Assembly (NCBI RefSeq): GCF_027922305.1 | Contig: NZ_BSFK01000010.1 | Coordinates: 124,001 to 188,000 of the forward strand | Length of the DNA: 64,000 nt | Reading direction: 5' to 3' | Origin: Methylopila jiangsuensis | GTDB taxonomy: Bacteria > Pseudomonadota > Alphaproteobacteria > Rhizobiales > Methylopilaceae | Shown: piece by piece, positions 26,687-34,852 of the stretch | Layout: every line of letters begins with the position of its first letter | How positions within the stretch are numbered: the stretch's first letter is position 1 | Notes under the pieces: model-generated | What the model was told of the DNA's origin: nothing | The model's input: only the letters and a program-made list of their open reading frames with translations | Database searches by the model: none | Made by a program: the position numbers and the translations under genes

Positions 26687-27349
26687 ATGTCGACCGTGCT
26701 CCACATAGACGCTTCGGGCCGTCAGTCGCGGTCGCTCACCCGGGCGCTGTCGCGCCGCTTTGTGGACGGCTGGCGGGCGGCCCGGCCGCAGGACAGGGTG
26801 ATCCGCCGCGATCTGGCGGAGGCGCCGCCGCCGCTGCTGTCGGAGGCGTGGATCGCCGCCGCCTTCACGCCCGAGGCCGAGCGCGCCGCCGCCGCCCGTG
26901 AGGCGCTGCGCTACTCCGACGCCGCCATCGCCGAACTGGCGGAGGCGGACCTGATCGTGCTCGGCGCGCCCATGTACAATTACGGCATGCCCGCGGCGCT
27001 GAAGGCCTGGGTCGATCAGGTGGTCCGGGTCGGGCGGACCTTCAGCTTCGATCTCGCCCGGGGCGACCAGCCGATCGCGCCGATCCTCACGGGCAAGCGG
27101 ATGGTCGTGCTGAGCGCGCGGGGCGAGTTCGGCTTCGCTCCCGGCGGGGCGCGGGCCGCCCGCAACCATCTCGATCCGCACCTCGCCACCGTCGCGCCCT
27201 ATCTCGGCGTCGCGCCGGAGGCGATCCGCACGGTCGCGATCGAGTATCAGGAGTTCCACGACGACCGCTTTGACCGCTCCCGCGACGCGGCGGGCCATGC
27301 GGTGGACGCCCTGGTCGCGGAGCTTGCGGGGGCTCACGTCCCCGCCTGA
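26687..27349 (+). CDS. azoR: FMN-dependent NADH:quinone oxidoreductase / azoreductase
   Basis: A 220-residue flavodoxin-fold reductase. It starts STVLHIDASGRQSRSLTRALS with the FMN phosphate loop (SGRQSRS), contains LIVLGAPMYNYGMPAALKAWVDQVVRVGRTF, the AzoR signature, and VVLSARGEF. Reduces quinones and azo compounds with NADH. ATG 26687 follows GAAGGAAG. Same strand as the SMR gene, 115 bp after it; a shared response to toxic aromatics or cations under the LysR gene is plausible. Confidence 0.92.
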   Translation: MSTVLHIDASGRQSRSLTRALSRRFVDGWRAARPQDRVIRRDLAEAPPPLLSEAWIAAAFTPEAERAAAAREALRYSDAAIAELAEADLIVLGAPMYNYGMPAALKAWVDQVVRVGRTFSFDLARGDQPIAPILTGKRMVVLSARGEFGFAPGGARAARNHLDPHLATVAPYLGVAPEAIRTVAIEYQEFHDDRFDRSRDAAGHAVDALVAELAGAHVPA

Positions 27350-27391
27350 TCCCCGCGACAGGGCGGCGGCGGGGCGCTAGACTGGGCGGCG

Positions 27392-28201
27392 ATGGACACC
27401 CGACCGCCCCTCTCTCCCGAAGACGCCCACGCGCTGCTGGACTGGTACGCGGCCATGGGCGTGGACGCCGCGATCGAGGAGGAAGGGCAGGACCGCTTCG
27501 CCGAGGTCGCCGCCCGCAGGGCCGCCGCGGCCCCGCCGCCCGCGCCCGAACCGGCGCTTCGGCGTCCGGGGCCGCCGGCGGAGGCGCTCGACGGGCCCGA
27601 GCGGACCGCGGCCGCCGCCCGCGCCGCGGCGTCCGGCGCGGAGACGCTCGACGAACTGCGCGCGATCCTGGAGCGCTTCGACGGCTGCGCGCTGAAGGCC
27701 ACCGCGAGCCGCACCGTGTTCTCCGACGGAACCCCGGGCGCGCGGCTGATGCTGGTGGGCGAGGCGCCCGGCCGGGACGAGGACCTGTCGGGCCTCCCCT
27801 TCGTCGGCCGCTCCGGCCAGCTTCTGGACCGCATGCTGGCGGCGATCGGGATCGACCGCGCGAGCGCCTACATCGCCAACGTCATCCCGTGGCGCCCCCC
27901 CGGCAACCGCACGCCGACGCCGCAGGAGCTGGAGACCTGCCTGCCCTTCATCCGCCGCCAGATCGCGCTCGCCGATCCGGACGTGCTGGTGACGCTGGGC
28001 GGGCCCGCGGCCCAGAGCCTGTTCCAGACGAAGGAAGGCATCCTGAGGCTGCGCGGCCGCTGGCTCGACTACGACACCGGCCGCCGCCGCATCCGCGCGC
28101 TCGCGACCCTGCACCCGGCCTATCTGCTGCGCCAGCCGGGCCAGAAGGCTTTCGCCTGGCGCGACTTCAAGGCCGTCCGCCGCGCGCTCGACGGCGGGTG
28201 A
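27392..28201 (+). CDS. Family-4-like uracil-DNA glycosylase without a full Fe-S ligand set
   Basis: A 269-residue DNA repair enzyme that removes uracil from DNA. Motif A is GEAPGRDEDLSGLPFVGRSGQLLD (123-146) and motif B is HPAYLLRQPGQ. In family-4 enzymes four Cys bind a [4Fe-4S] cluster. Here the N-terminal C-x2-C reads Cys99-x2-Lys102 and the Cys before RPP is Trp167, leaving only Cys99 and Cys183. A cluster is therefore unlikely. The N-terminal 80 residues are an Ala/Pro-rich extension. Similar Fe-S-less enzymes occur in other Rhizobiales. Confidence 0.88.
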   Translation: MDTRPPLSPEDAHALLDWYAAMGVDAAIEEEGQDRFAEVAARRAAAAPPPAPEPALRRPGPPAEALDGPERTAAAARAAASGAETLDELRAILERFDGCALKATASRTVFSDGTPGARLMLVGEAPGRDEDLSGLPFVGRSGQLLDRMLAAIGIDRASAYIANVIPWRPPGNRTPTPQELETCLPFIRRQIALADPDVLVTLGGPAAQSLFQTKEGILRLRGRWLDYDTGRRRIRALATLHPAYLLRQPGQKAFAWRDFKAVRRALDGG

Positions 28202-28229
28202 GGGGGGGCGGTTTGAGAACGCCATCGCC

Positions 28230-28326
28230 CGTCATGCCCGAGCTTGCCTCGGGCATCCACGATTTGAACGCGCAAGCGTTCGCTCCAAAGAAATTCGTGG
28301 ATACCCGGCTTCGCCGGGCATGACGG
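28230..28326. repeat. Paired REP-type element, copy 3
   Basis: A composite of two facing palindromes: ATGCCCGAG/CTCGGGCAT at 28234-28256 and CCCGG-CTTCG-CCGGG near 28304-28318, joined by complementary ATCCACGA/TCGTGGAT segments. It sits between the convergent UDG and dioxygenase-fusion genes. Confidence 0.8.
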
Positions 28327-28364
28327 GAGCTTGAATGGCGCGCCTCGGCGCCGTGCAGGACGCT

Positions 28365-30182
28365 TTACACCCGCGCCAGCGCCATCAGCCATTCGCCGCG
28401 CACGTCGTCGCGCCCCTTGGAGGGGACGTAGAGCGGCGTGCGGTGCAGTTTGAAATTCGCGCCCGCGTCGCGCACGTCCACGGTTCTGTAGCCGGCTTTC
28501 TTCACCATGGCCTTCAGCGAGCGGGCGGAGAAGAAGCTGAGATTGGGCGCATGGCGGGCGCGCTTGGTGTTGAGGCGCAGCAGCGAGGCGTTGCTGACCT
28601 TCAGCAGCAGGGCGCCGTCCGGCTTCAGCTTCGGGAGGGCCTCCTTCAGCTCCTCCAGGATCTCCTTCGGCGGCAGCGACTCCAGCCAGCGGTCGGCGAT
28701 GACGATGTCGACGGAGGCGGGCTCCACCTGGGACAGGCGGGAGACCGTCTCGACGCCGCCCGCGCGGGCGACGGCGGCGATCTCCGGATCGAACTCCACG
28801 GCGATGCGGCGGGCGCCGGCGAACTCGGCCAGCGCCGCGCCGTAGCCGCCGGCGATGTCGAGCACGGTGCGGCCGTCGAGCGCCGCCGTCGCCTCCGGCC
28901 ATGCGGCGGCGAACGGATGGTCGGGACGGAAGCGCGCGATCGCCGCCGGGTCGTTCAGCGCGCCGTCCGGCGCGGCGCGGCGGCGGAAGCGCGACAGGCC
29001 GAGCACCCGGTTCGGCACGAAGGCGAAGCCGCAGCCTGCGCAGCCGAGCACGGTGAGGTTGGCGAAGAACTCCTGATTGCCGGACGGGTAGTTGCTGGCG
29101 AGCGGCGGCTCGGCCGAACCGCAGGCCGGACAGGTCTGGCGCTGGAACTTGATGAACGGCCGGGTCAGCGACTCGCCCTTGATGCGGCTGTCCGAACGCG
29201 TCGCCGGCGGCGTCTCGAACACCACGTCCTCGGCCTCCGGCAGCTTCTCCACCGCCAGCGCCATCTTGAGCGAGGAGTAGAGGTCCTGGCTCGCGGCCTC
29301 GTCGTCCTCGAACAGGTTGCGCCCCATGCTGGACAGCAGGAGGTCATGCTCGTCGAGCTTCTGGACGATGTCCGGCTTGAGGTCCTGGAACTTCAGGTCC
29401 ACGCGGTGGAAGCGGAAGGCGCTGTAGTAGCGGTGGGAGTGGAAGTTCTCGAGCCCGTAGCACAGCGCGAGCGTGATCTTGCCGCCGGAATACTTGTACT
29501 GGCCGGCGCGGCTGAGCAGGCGCCGCTCCTCGGCGCTGCGGCGGGCGGTGGGCCAGCCCCGATGGTAGAGCCGCTGGTCGAACAGCAGGGCGTCGCCCGG
29601 CTGCACCACCACGTTCACCGGGCGCCAGTCGTCGAGCCCGTAGCCGAAGTCGGGCGCCTCGCCCTCGTCCAGCGTCACGGTCTCGCCCTTGTAGTTGTGC
29701 ACGTCCTCGACCGGGATCGGATGCAGGTGGCTGCCGGGCACGACGCCGAGGCCGAAATCCGTGGTGTCGAGGTAGAGGATGCATTTGACGCAGGCGTAAG
29801 GCCCGTCGAACTCCTGCCAGTCCACCCCGCCGAACTTGCGGCTCGGGGAATCCCGGTGCCAGCCGAACACGTTGTGGTTGATCTGGAAGTCGGAGGCCTG
29901 CAGGAACTTCGGCGGGCCGCCGATGGAGGCCTCCACGAACTCCACCACCCGCGGGTCCCAGATGTACGGGGTCACCTCGGGCACGTTGTTGGCGACGTCG
30001 TTGCGCAGGAACTTGAGCTGCTCGCCGAGATAGGCCTCGCGCAGCCGCGCGGACAGCGCCCTGACTTCCTCCGCGTCCAGAAGCCCCCGGCGCAGGCTGA
30101 AGCCGTTGGCCCGGAAATGGGCGTGCTGGTCGGGCGCGGCGGCGGAGGCCGGATCGACGGCGGAAAGCGTGGAGCGACTCAT
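28365..30182 (-). CDS. Fusion of PhyH-type dioxygenase, zinc ribbon and SAM methyltransferase
   Basis: 605 residues with three parts. Residues about 18-265 form a phytanoyl-CoA-dioxygenase-like Fe(II)/2-oxoglutarate domain: His109 and Asp111 in GWHRDSP, distal His207 in LYHRGWPTARR. Residues 345-390 hold a four-Cys zinc ribbon (CPACG at 351-355, CAGCG at 381-385). Residues about 430-600 form a class I methyltransferase with motif I VLDIAGGYGAAL, acidic VEFD, and VDIVIADRWLESL. No signal peptide. An oxygenase and a methyltransferase on one chain suggest hydroxylation followed by methylation of one substrate, or a bifunctional modification enzyme. The substrate is unknown. Divergent from the metallopeptidase gene. 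Confidence 0.82.
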   Translation of the reverse strand: MSRSTLSAVDPASAAAPDQHAHFRANGFSLRRGLLDAEEVRALSARLREAYLGEQLKFLRNDVANNVPEVTPYIWDPRVVEFVEASIGGPPKFLQASDFQINHNVFGWHRDSPSRKFGGVDWQEFDGPYACVKCILYLDTTDFGLGVVPGSHLHPIPVEDVHNYKGETVTLDEGEAPDFGYGLDDWRPVNVVVQPGDALLFDQRLYHRGWPTARRSAEERRLLSRAGQYKYSGGKITLALCYGLENFHSHRYYSAFRFHRVDLKFQDLKPDIVQKLDEHDLLLSSMGRNLFEDDEAASQDLYSSLKMALAVEKLPEAEDVVFETPPATRSDSRIKGESLTRPFIKFQRQTCPACGSAEPPLASNYPSGNQEFFANLTVLGCAGCGFAFVPNRVLGLSRFRRRAAPDGALNDPAAIARFRPDHPFAAAWPEATAALDGRTVLDIAGGYGAALAEFAGARRIAVEFDPEIAAVARAGGVETVSRLSQVEPASVDIVIADRWLESLPPKEILEELKEALPKLKPDGALLLKVSNASLLRLNTKRARHAPNLSFFSARSLKAMVKKAGYRTVDVRDAGANFKLHRTPLYVPSKGRDDVRGEWLMALARV

Positions 30183-30333
30183 CTTCCGGTTGTTCCTCCC
30201 GTCGTGCAGGTCGGAGGATCACCTCGCGCTCACGCCGCTGTCAACGAAGCCGGCTTTCCGCCGCATGGACCCGTGTGCGCGGGCGCGAAGCGCGCTAGGT
30301 TCCGGACTCGAGAGGGCGTTCCGGGGACGGACC

Positions 30334-31236
30334 ATGCGTTGGGATGATTTTCGTCGAAGCGACAACGTCGATGACGAGCGCGGCGGCGGGGGAGGCGGCG
30401 GGTTCCGCTTCCCGGGCGGCGGCGGCGGCGTCGGCATCGGCGGGCTGATCGTGGTGGGTCTCGTGTCCTGGGCGCTCGGGATCGATCCGCGCGTCATCCT
30501 CGCCGGCCTCGACGCGGTGCAGGGCGGCGGCTCCGGCTATTCCCAGCAGGAGCGGCCCCAGGGCGATCCGAGCCAGCTCTCGGACGACGAGCGCAAGCAG
30601 GGCGAGTTCGTGCGCGCCGTGCTGGCCCAGACCGAGGACGTGTGGGACCAGCTGTTCCAGCAGTCCGGCAAGCAGTACGAGCGCCCGCGCCTGACGCTCT
30701 ATTCGGGCCGCACCAGCACCGCCTGCGGCCTGGGCAGCGCCGCCATGGGGCCGTTCTACTGCCCGGGCGACCAGCGGGTCTATCTGGACACCGAGTTCTT
30801 CGAGGAGATGTCGCGCAAGTTCCGCGCGCCGGGCGAGTTCGCCCGCGCCTACGTCATCGCCCACGAGATCGGGCACCATGTGCAGAACGAGCTCGGCATC
30901 ATGCGCATGGCCAACGAGCGCCGGCAGAACGCCCGCTCGGAGGAGGAGTCCAACGCCATCTCGGTCCGGATCGAGCTGCAGGCGGACTGCTTCGCCGGCG
31001 TCTGGGGCTACTGGGCCAACAAGCGCTTCAACGTGATCGAGCCCGGCGACGTGGAGAGCGCGCTGACCGCCGCCACCGCCATCGGCGACGACACGCTGCA
31101 GCGCCGCTCCGGCGGCGAGGTGGTGCCGGACAGCTTCACCCACGGCTCCTCCGCCCAGCGGGTGCGCTGGTTCAAGACCGGGCTGTCCTCGGGCGATCCG
31201 CAGCAGTGCAACACCTTCGCCACCCGCCAGCTGTGA
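30334..31236 (+). CDS. YpfJ-family neutral zinc metallopeptidase
   Basis: A 300-residue membrane-anchored protein. After a Gly-rich cytoplasmic tail (GGGGGGGFRFPGGGGG) comes one transmembrane segment (VGIGGLIVVGLVSWALGI), then a periplasmic domain with the zinc motif HEIGHHVQN and FYCPGDQRVYLD and CGLGSAAMGPFYC. This is the YpfJ/KPN_02809 family of predicted neutral zinc metallopeptidases. The Cys residues may form disulphides in the periplasm. The substrate is unknown. The next gene starts 14 bp on. Confidence 0.9.
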   Translation: MRWDDFRRSDNVDDERGGGGGGGFRFPGGGGGVGIGGLIVVGLVSWALGIDPRVILAGLDAVQGGGSGYSQQERPQGDPSQLSDDERKQGEFVRAVLAQTEDVWDQLFQQSGKQYERPRLTLYSGRTSTACGLGSAAMGPFYCPGDQRVYLDTEFFEEMSRKFRAPGEFARAYVIAHEIGHHVQNELGIMRMANERRQNARSEEESNAISVRIELQADCFAGVWGYWANKRFNVIEPGDVESALTAATAIGDDTLQRRSGGEVVPDSFTHGSSAQRVRWFKTGLSSGDPQQCNTFATRQL

Positions 31237-31250
31237 CCAAGGCGCAGCCC

Positions 31251-31736
31251 ATGACCGTCATGCTCCGCGCCGCGCTGCTCGCCGCTCTCGCCGCAGGCCC
31301 CGCCTTCGCCGCCTCGCCGCCCAAGCGGGCGCCGGGCCTGTGGGAGACCGTCACCCTCACCGACGCCGGCCGCACCGTGGCGAAGGAGTGCGTCGACGCC
31401 CGCACCGACCGGCTGACGCGGCAGATCATGGCGGGCGTCACCTGCCGCAACGACGACTTCAAGGTGACGGCGGAGGGCTACTCCGCCGGCGCCGTCTGCT
31501 CGTCGGGCGGCATGTCCATCGACAACAAGGTGACGCTGTCGGGCGACTTCGAGACCTTCGCCCGGGCCGAGAACGTGACGGTGATGACCGGCCTGCCGGG
31601 GGAGAGCGGCGGGTCGCGCCGGTTCTTCACCGCCATCGAGGCCCGCCGGCTGGGCGACTGCGCCCCCGACCAGCGCCCCGGCGACGTCATCCTGCCGAAC
31701 GGAACCGTGGTGAACGTGCCGCCCGCGGGCGGGTGA
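31251..31736 (+). CDS. DUF3617-family exported protein
   Basis: A 161-residue protein with a clean signal peptide (LRAALLAALAAGPAFAA) followed by the DUF3617 pattern PGLWETVTLTDAG, KECVDARTDR, CRNDDFKV and GAVCSSGGMSIDNKVTLSGDFETFARAENVT. Periplasmic, function unknown. Four conserved Cys may pair. Two in-frame ATGs (31251, 31260) are possible starts. It follows the metallopeptidase gene at 14 bp, so it is likely in the same transcript. Confidence 0.85.
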   Translation: MTVMLRAALLAALAAGPAFAASPPKRAPGLWETVTLTDAGRTVAKECVDARTDRLTRQIMAGVTCRNDDFKVTAEGYSAGAVCSSGGMSIDNKVTLSGDFETFARAENVTVMTGLPGESGGSRRFFTAIEARRLGDCAPDQRPGDVILPNGTVVNVPPAGG

Positions 31737-31894
31737 GCGAAGCGGCGGAACGAGGGGCGCCGCCCCCGCCGCATTGCGGTCACGAAGGCGTCACCGAACC
31801 ATCGCGGAGTTGATCACACGGGCGCCACAACTCGCCGTAACGCTGAGCCCGCGCGTCCGGTCCGACGGGCGCTGTCCGAGGAGCGACGACGTTT

Positions 31895-32593
31895 ATGAAC
31901 GCCGAAGAACGCCGACTGATCTCCGACCTGTTCGCGCGGCTGCGCGGAACCGACGTCGGGTATCGCGACCCGGACGCCGAGGCCTTCATCCGGTCCGAGG
32001 TGTCCAGCATTCCCCACGCGCCTTACGCCATGACCCAGACGCTGGTGGTGCAGAACCAGGCGCTGGAGCAGGCGCAGGCCCGCATCGCCGAGCTGGAGCG
32101 CCAGCTCGAGCGGCAGCAGGCGGAGCCGGCCCGCGGCGGCTTCGGCGGCGGCTACGAGCAGCCGGGCGCCTCGCCCTGGGGGCCGCGCGCCAGCGAGGCC
32201 ATGGGCGCGCCCGCCGGCGGCGCCTCCGCCAACCGTTTCGGCGTGCCGAACACCGGCGGCTACGGCCAGCAGCCGGGCGCCCCCTTCGGCCAGCAGGCCG
32301 CGCCCTCCCGGGGCGGCGGCTTCCTGTCGGGCGCGCTGCAGACGGCGGCGGGCGTCGCCGGCGGCGCGCTGCTGTTCTCCGGCATCTCGTCCCTGTTCGG
32401 CGGCGGCCAGGCGGAGGCCGCGGCTTCCGAGGCCGCCAAGGCGGCGGAGCCGCAGGCGGACGCGGGCGCCCAGGACGCCAACGTGCAGGACGCCAACGCG
32501 GACGGCGGCGACGGCGGCTGGTTCTCCGGCCTGCTCGGCGGCGGCGGCGATGACGGCGGCGACGCGGGCGGAGACGACGGCGACTGGGCCTGA
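31895..32593 (+). CDS. DUF2076 domain protein
   Basis: 232 residues. The first 85 form the DUF2076 domain (EERRLISDLFARLRGTDVGYRDPDAEAFI, then a Gln-rich coiled coil QALEQAQARIAELERQLER). The middle is Gly/Ala/Pro-rich linker, followed by a hydrophobic glycine-rich segment (FLSGALQTAAGVAGGALLFSGISSLFGG) and an acidic Gly/Asp tail. No signal peptide. Function unknown; proteins of this shape may associate with the membrane through the hydrophobic segment. It has a plausible ribosome site (CGAGGAGCGACG) before ATG 31895. Confidence 0.85.
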   Translation: MNAEERRLISDLFARLRGTDVGYRDPDAEAFIRSEVSSIPHAPYAMTQTLVVQNQALEQAQARIAELERQLERQQAEPARGGFGGGYEQPGASPWGPRASEAMGAPAGGASANRFGVPNTGGYGQQPGAPFGQQAAPSRGGGFLSGALQTAAGVAGGALLFSGISSLFGGGQAEAAASEAAKAAEPQADAGAQDANVQDANADGGDGGWFSGLLGGGGDDGGDAGGDDGDWA

Positions 32594-32684
32594 CGAGCCT
32601 GCGCCGACACGCTGAACGATCCGGGCGTTCCGGCCGCTCCCGGCCCGGAACGCCCGTTCTCCTTCCGACAAAAGGAGCGCGGAC

Positions 32685-32858
32685 ATGATCACGGACGACG
32701 AGCGCGCCCGCCTCGCGGCGCAGGCCGCGAACGACGGTTCCCACGGCGCAGACCCGGCGGACGATCTGGAGGACGGCGCGACCTGCGTCGAGGATTCCGG
32801 CGCCGACTCGTTCCTCGACCGCTTCACGCCGCCCCGCGACGGCGCGTTGCGCTGGTGA
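32685..32858 (+). CDS. Small acidic hypothetical protein (57 aa)
   Basis: A 57-codon gene with a strong ribosome site AAAGGAG nine bases before the ATG. The product starts MITDDERARLAAQAAND and ends PPRDGALRW; it is rich in Asp/Glu, has one Cys and no membrane segment. Codon use matches its neighbours. It follows the DUF2076 gene by 91 bp on the same strand and could share its transcript. I recognise no family. Confidence 0.6.
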   Translation: MITDDERARLAAQAANDGSHGADPADDLEDGATCVEDSGADSFLDRFTPPRDGALRW

Positions 32859-32909
32859 GGCGCGCGCGAGGCCGATCCTTGCCATCGCATCCGTCGGACC
32901 GCGACTACG

Positions 32910-33032
32910 CCCTCACCCGACGCTCCGCGTCGATCTCTCCCCCGTCGGGTAGAGGTGGTCAAGGCGGCTCCGTTCTTCGCCTCTCCCCGGCGGGGAGAGG
33001 TCGGATGACGCAGTCATCCGGGTGAGGGGGCG
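32910..33032. repeat. CTCTCCCC-type composite inverted repeat, copy A
   Basis: Outer arms CCCTCACCCG (plus) and CGGGTGAGGG frame an inner palindrome CCTCTCCCC-GGC-GGGGAGAGG at about 32981-33000. The left inner arm is degenerate (CTCTCCCCCGTCGGGTAGAGG). Lies between two convergent genes. Confidence 0.8.
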
Positions 33033-33076
33033 CGCGGAATCAAAACACGAGGGGCTTGGGCGCGCCGTTCCCGCCG

Positions 33077-33964
33077 TCATTCGGCGGCGACGGACTCCAG
33101 TCCGGCGGTGAGGTTGTCGAGGCTCGCCACGATGTGGTCGGCCAGCGCCTGGGCGGTTTCGGTCAGCGAGCCCACGTTGCGCAGCAGCGCGATCTTGCAG
33201 GTGGGCAGCGGCGGAAAGCCGTCCGCCTGGCCGAGCACCCGCATGCCGGGGCGGAGCGCGGATTCCGGCAGCACCGACACCGCGAGCCCCGCCAGCACCG
33301 CCGAGCCCACGGCGGTGAAGTTGCAGCTCGAATAGAGCACCCGGCTCGGCCGTCCGGCGGCCTCGAGCTGGGCCATGGCGGTCTCGCGCCACTCGCACAC
33401 CGCGGTGCCGAGCGCCAGCGGCAGCACCGCCTCCTCATGCGCCAGTCCCCGCTGGGAGGTGACCCAGAGCAGCGGCTCCTGACGGATGATCTCGCCCACG
33501 GGCCGGCGCGCGGCGTGGGTGATGATGGCGAGGTCCAGCTCGTCCCGCTCCACGAACTGCACCAGATGGCTGGTGGGCTCGCAGATCACCGACACCTCGA
33601 CCCTTGGATTGGAGCGCGAGAACCGCGCCAGGATCTCAGGCAGGTAGCGTTCGGCGTAGTCGTCCGGCACGCCGAGCCGAACGCGGCCGGTGAGGGCGTC
33701 GTCCTCGAAGGCGGACACCGCCTCCCGCGACAGGTGCACGATGCGCCGGGCGTAATCCAGCAGGCGCTCGCCGTCTTCGGTCAGCTTGGTTCCGCGGCCG
33801 TCGCGGGCGAAGATCGGCCGGCCGACCCGCTCCTCCAGCCGCTTCATCTGCATGGAGACCGCGGACTGGGTCTTGAACACCACGTCGGCGGCGCGGGTGA
33901 AGGAGCCCGTGTCGACGATGGCGACGAAGGTGCGCAGCTGGTCCACGTCGAGCAGGGCGGTCAT
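33077..33964 (-). CDS. LysR-type regulator divergent from a DUF1127 gene (VtlR/LsrB-like)
   Basis: A 295-residue LysR regulator starting MTALLDVDQLRTFVAIVDTG, with the helix-turn-helix SFTRAADVVFKTQSAVSMQMKRLEE and an effector domain containing SVICEPTSHLVQFVERDELDLAI. The start ALLDVDQL and the divergent DUF1127 neighbour resemble VtlR of Brucella and LsrB of Sinorhizobium, which control small DUF1127 proteins and envelope or stress functions. The orthology is inference. In-frame starts at 33976 (ATG) and 33979 (GTG) are alternatives. Confidence 0.82.
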   Translation of the reverse strand: MTALLDVDQLRTFVAIVDTGSFTRAADVVFKTQSAVSMQMKRLEERVGRPIFARDGRGTKLTEDGERLLDYARRIVHLSREAVSAFEDDALTGRVRLGVPDDYAERYLPEILARFSRSNPRVEVSVICEPTSHLVQFVERDELDLAIITHAARRPVGEIIRQEPLLWVTSQRGLAHEEAVLPLALGTAVCEWRETAMAQLEAAGRPSRVLYSSCNFTAVGSAVLAGLAVSVLPESALRPGMRVLGQADGFPPLPTCKIALLRNVGSLTETAQALADHIVASLDNLTAGLESVAAE

Positions 33965-34000
33965 GGCGTCATCCATCACGGGTGATGATGCCCACCATTA

Positions 34001-34014
34001 GAAACATTCGTTTC
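34001..34014. promoter_or_regulatory. Dyad in the LysR/DUF1127 divergent promoter
   Basis: GAAAC-ATTC-GTTTC is a perfect 5-bp dyad in the 192-bp region between the two start codons, with an adjacent TGATCA palindrome at 34017-34022. Size and AT content suit a LysR-type binding site. Confidence 0.4.
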
Positions 34015-34156
34015 ACTGATCAGTCAAGCGCAGGCATGGTGGCGGCGTTCCGGCCCAGCGGGCGGCGGTTTCGGGTGGCTTCGATGGGCGAAGCCGCGGA
34101 TCGTCGTCTCACGCCAACACGGATTCTTCCGCCGGACCGTCGATCAGGAGGTCGCC

Positions 34157-34522
34157 ATGCCGTCGTCGTTCGAAAGCCTCACGCCCGCCCGGATCGCCCC
34201 GGCCAAGGCCGTGGCCTTCGTGGCGAAGGACATGATGCGAACCCTGTGGCGCGCCGCCTGCGCCTGGCGCCGCCGCGCGGGCCTGATGGAGCTCGCCGCG
34301 CTCGACGACCGCATGCTGGCGGATCTCGGCCTTGCGCGCGGCGACATCGCCTCCGCCACGGCGGAGCCGCTGTGGCGCGACCCCACGCTCCGGCTGTCCG
34401 CCTTCGCGGTGGAGCGCCGGGCCGCGGAGCGGGCGCACCAGCGCTGGCGGCGGGGCGTGATCGCCGGGCGGCGCCGCCCCGAGACCCCCCGTCCCGCTCC
34501 CCGGCAGCTCGCCGACGGCTGA
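34157..34522 (+). CDS. DUF1127-family protein
   Basis: A 121-residue basic protein. The DUF1127 core is clear: ACAWRRRAGLMELAALDDRMLADLGLARGDIASA (about 34-66). It is longer than the usual 50-70-residue members at both ends; the C-terminal Arg-rich tail (RRAAERAHQRWRRGVIAGRRR) is unusual. Arg-rich DUF1127 proteins in Agrobacterium and Brucella affect RNA turnover, phosphate balance and uptake of fucose. Good ribosome site CAGGAGG. Divergent from the LysR gene and probably its target. Confidence 0.85.
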   Translation: MPSSFESLTPARIAPAKAVAFVAKDMMRTLWRAACAWRRRAGLMELAALDDRMLADLGLARGDIASATAEPLWRDPTLRLSAFAVERRAAERAHQRWRRGVIAGRRRPETPRPAPRQLADG

Positions 34523-34541
34523 CGCGGCGTTTTGGGCGCAA

Positions 34542-34710
34542 GCCCCCTCACCCGGCGCTCACGCGCCGACCTCTCCCCGACGGGGAGAGGTGACGGGGCG
34601 GGCTTCCGCGCCTAAAAGCCGTCATGGGATGAAGCGCGACGGCGGACCTGCGTTCACCTCTCCCCGGCGGGGAGAGGTCGGAGGGCGTCAGCCCTCCGGG
34701 TGAGGGGGCG
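34542..34710. repeat. CTCTCCCC-type composite inverted repeat, copy B
   Basis: Starts CCCCTCACCCGG and ends CCGGGTGAGGGG; inside are two facing palindromes ACCTCTCCCC-GAC-GGGGAGAGGT and ACCTCTCCCC-GGC-GGGGAGAGGT. The arms flank a short spacer containing GTCATGGGATGAAGCG. Together with the REP pair just downstream it fills the 330-bp gap between the convergent DUF1127 and zntB genes. Confidence 0.85.
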
Positions 34711-34746
34711 GACGGCGTCTGAGGGCGGTTCAAAAAGCTATGCTCG

Positions 34747-34846
34747 CCGCCATGCCCGAGCGTGGTCATCGGGCATCCACGACTTTCAGGCGTTGAAGGC
34801 TTGCGCGTTCAAGTCGTGGATGCCCGGCATACGCCGGGCATGACGG
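34747..34846. repeat. Paired REP-type element, copy 4
   Basis: Two facing palindromes (ATGCCCGAG...ATCGGGCAT, and CCCGGCATACGCCGGG) are linked by a perfect 15-bp inverted repeat GGGCATCCACGACTT (34771-34785) / AAGTCGTGGATGCCC (34811-34825). The whole can fold into a long cruciform. Confidence 0.85.
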
Positions 34847-34852
34847 CTGAGG

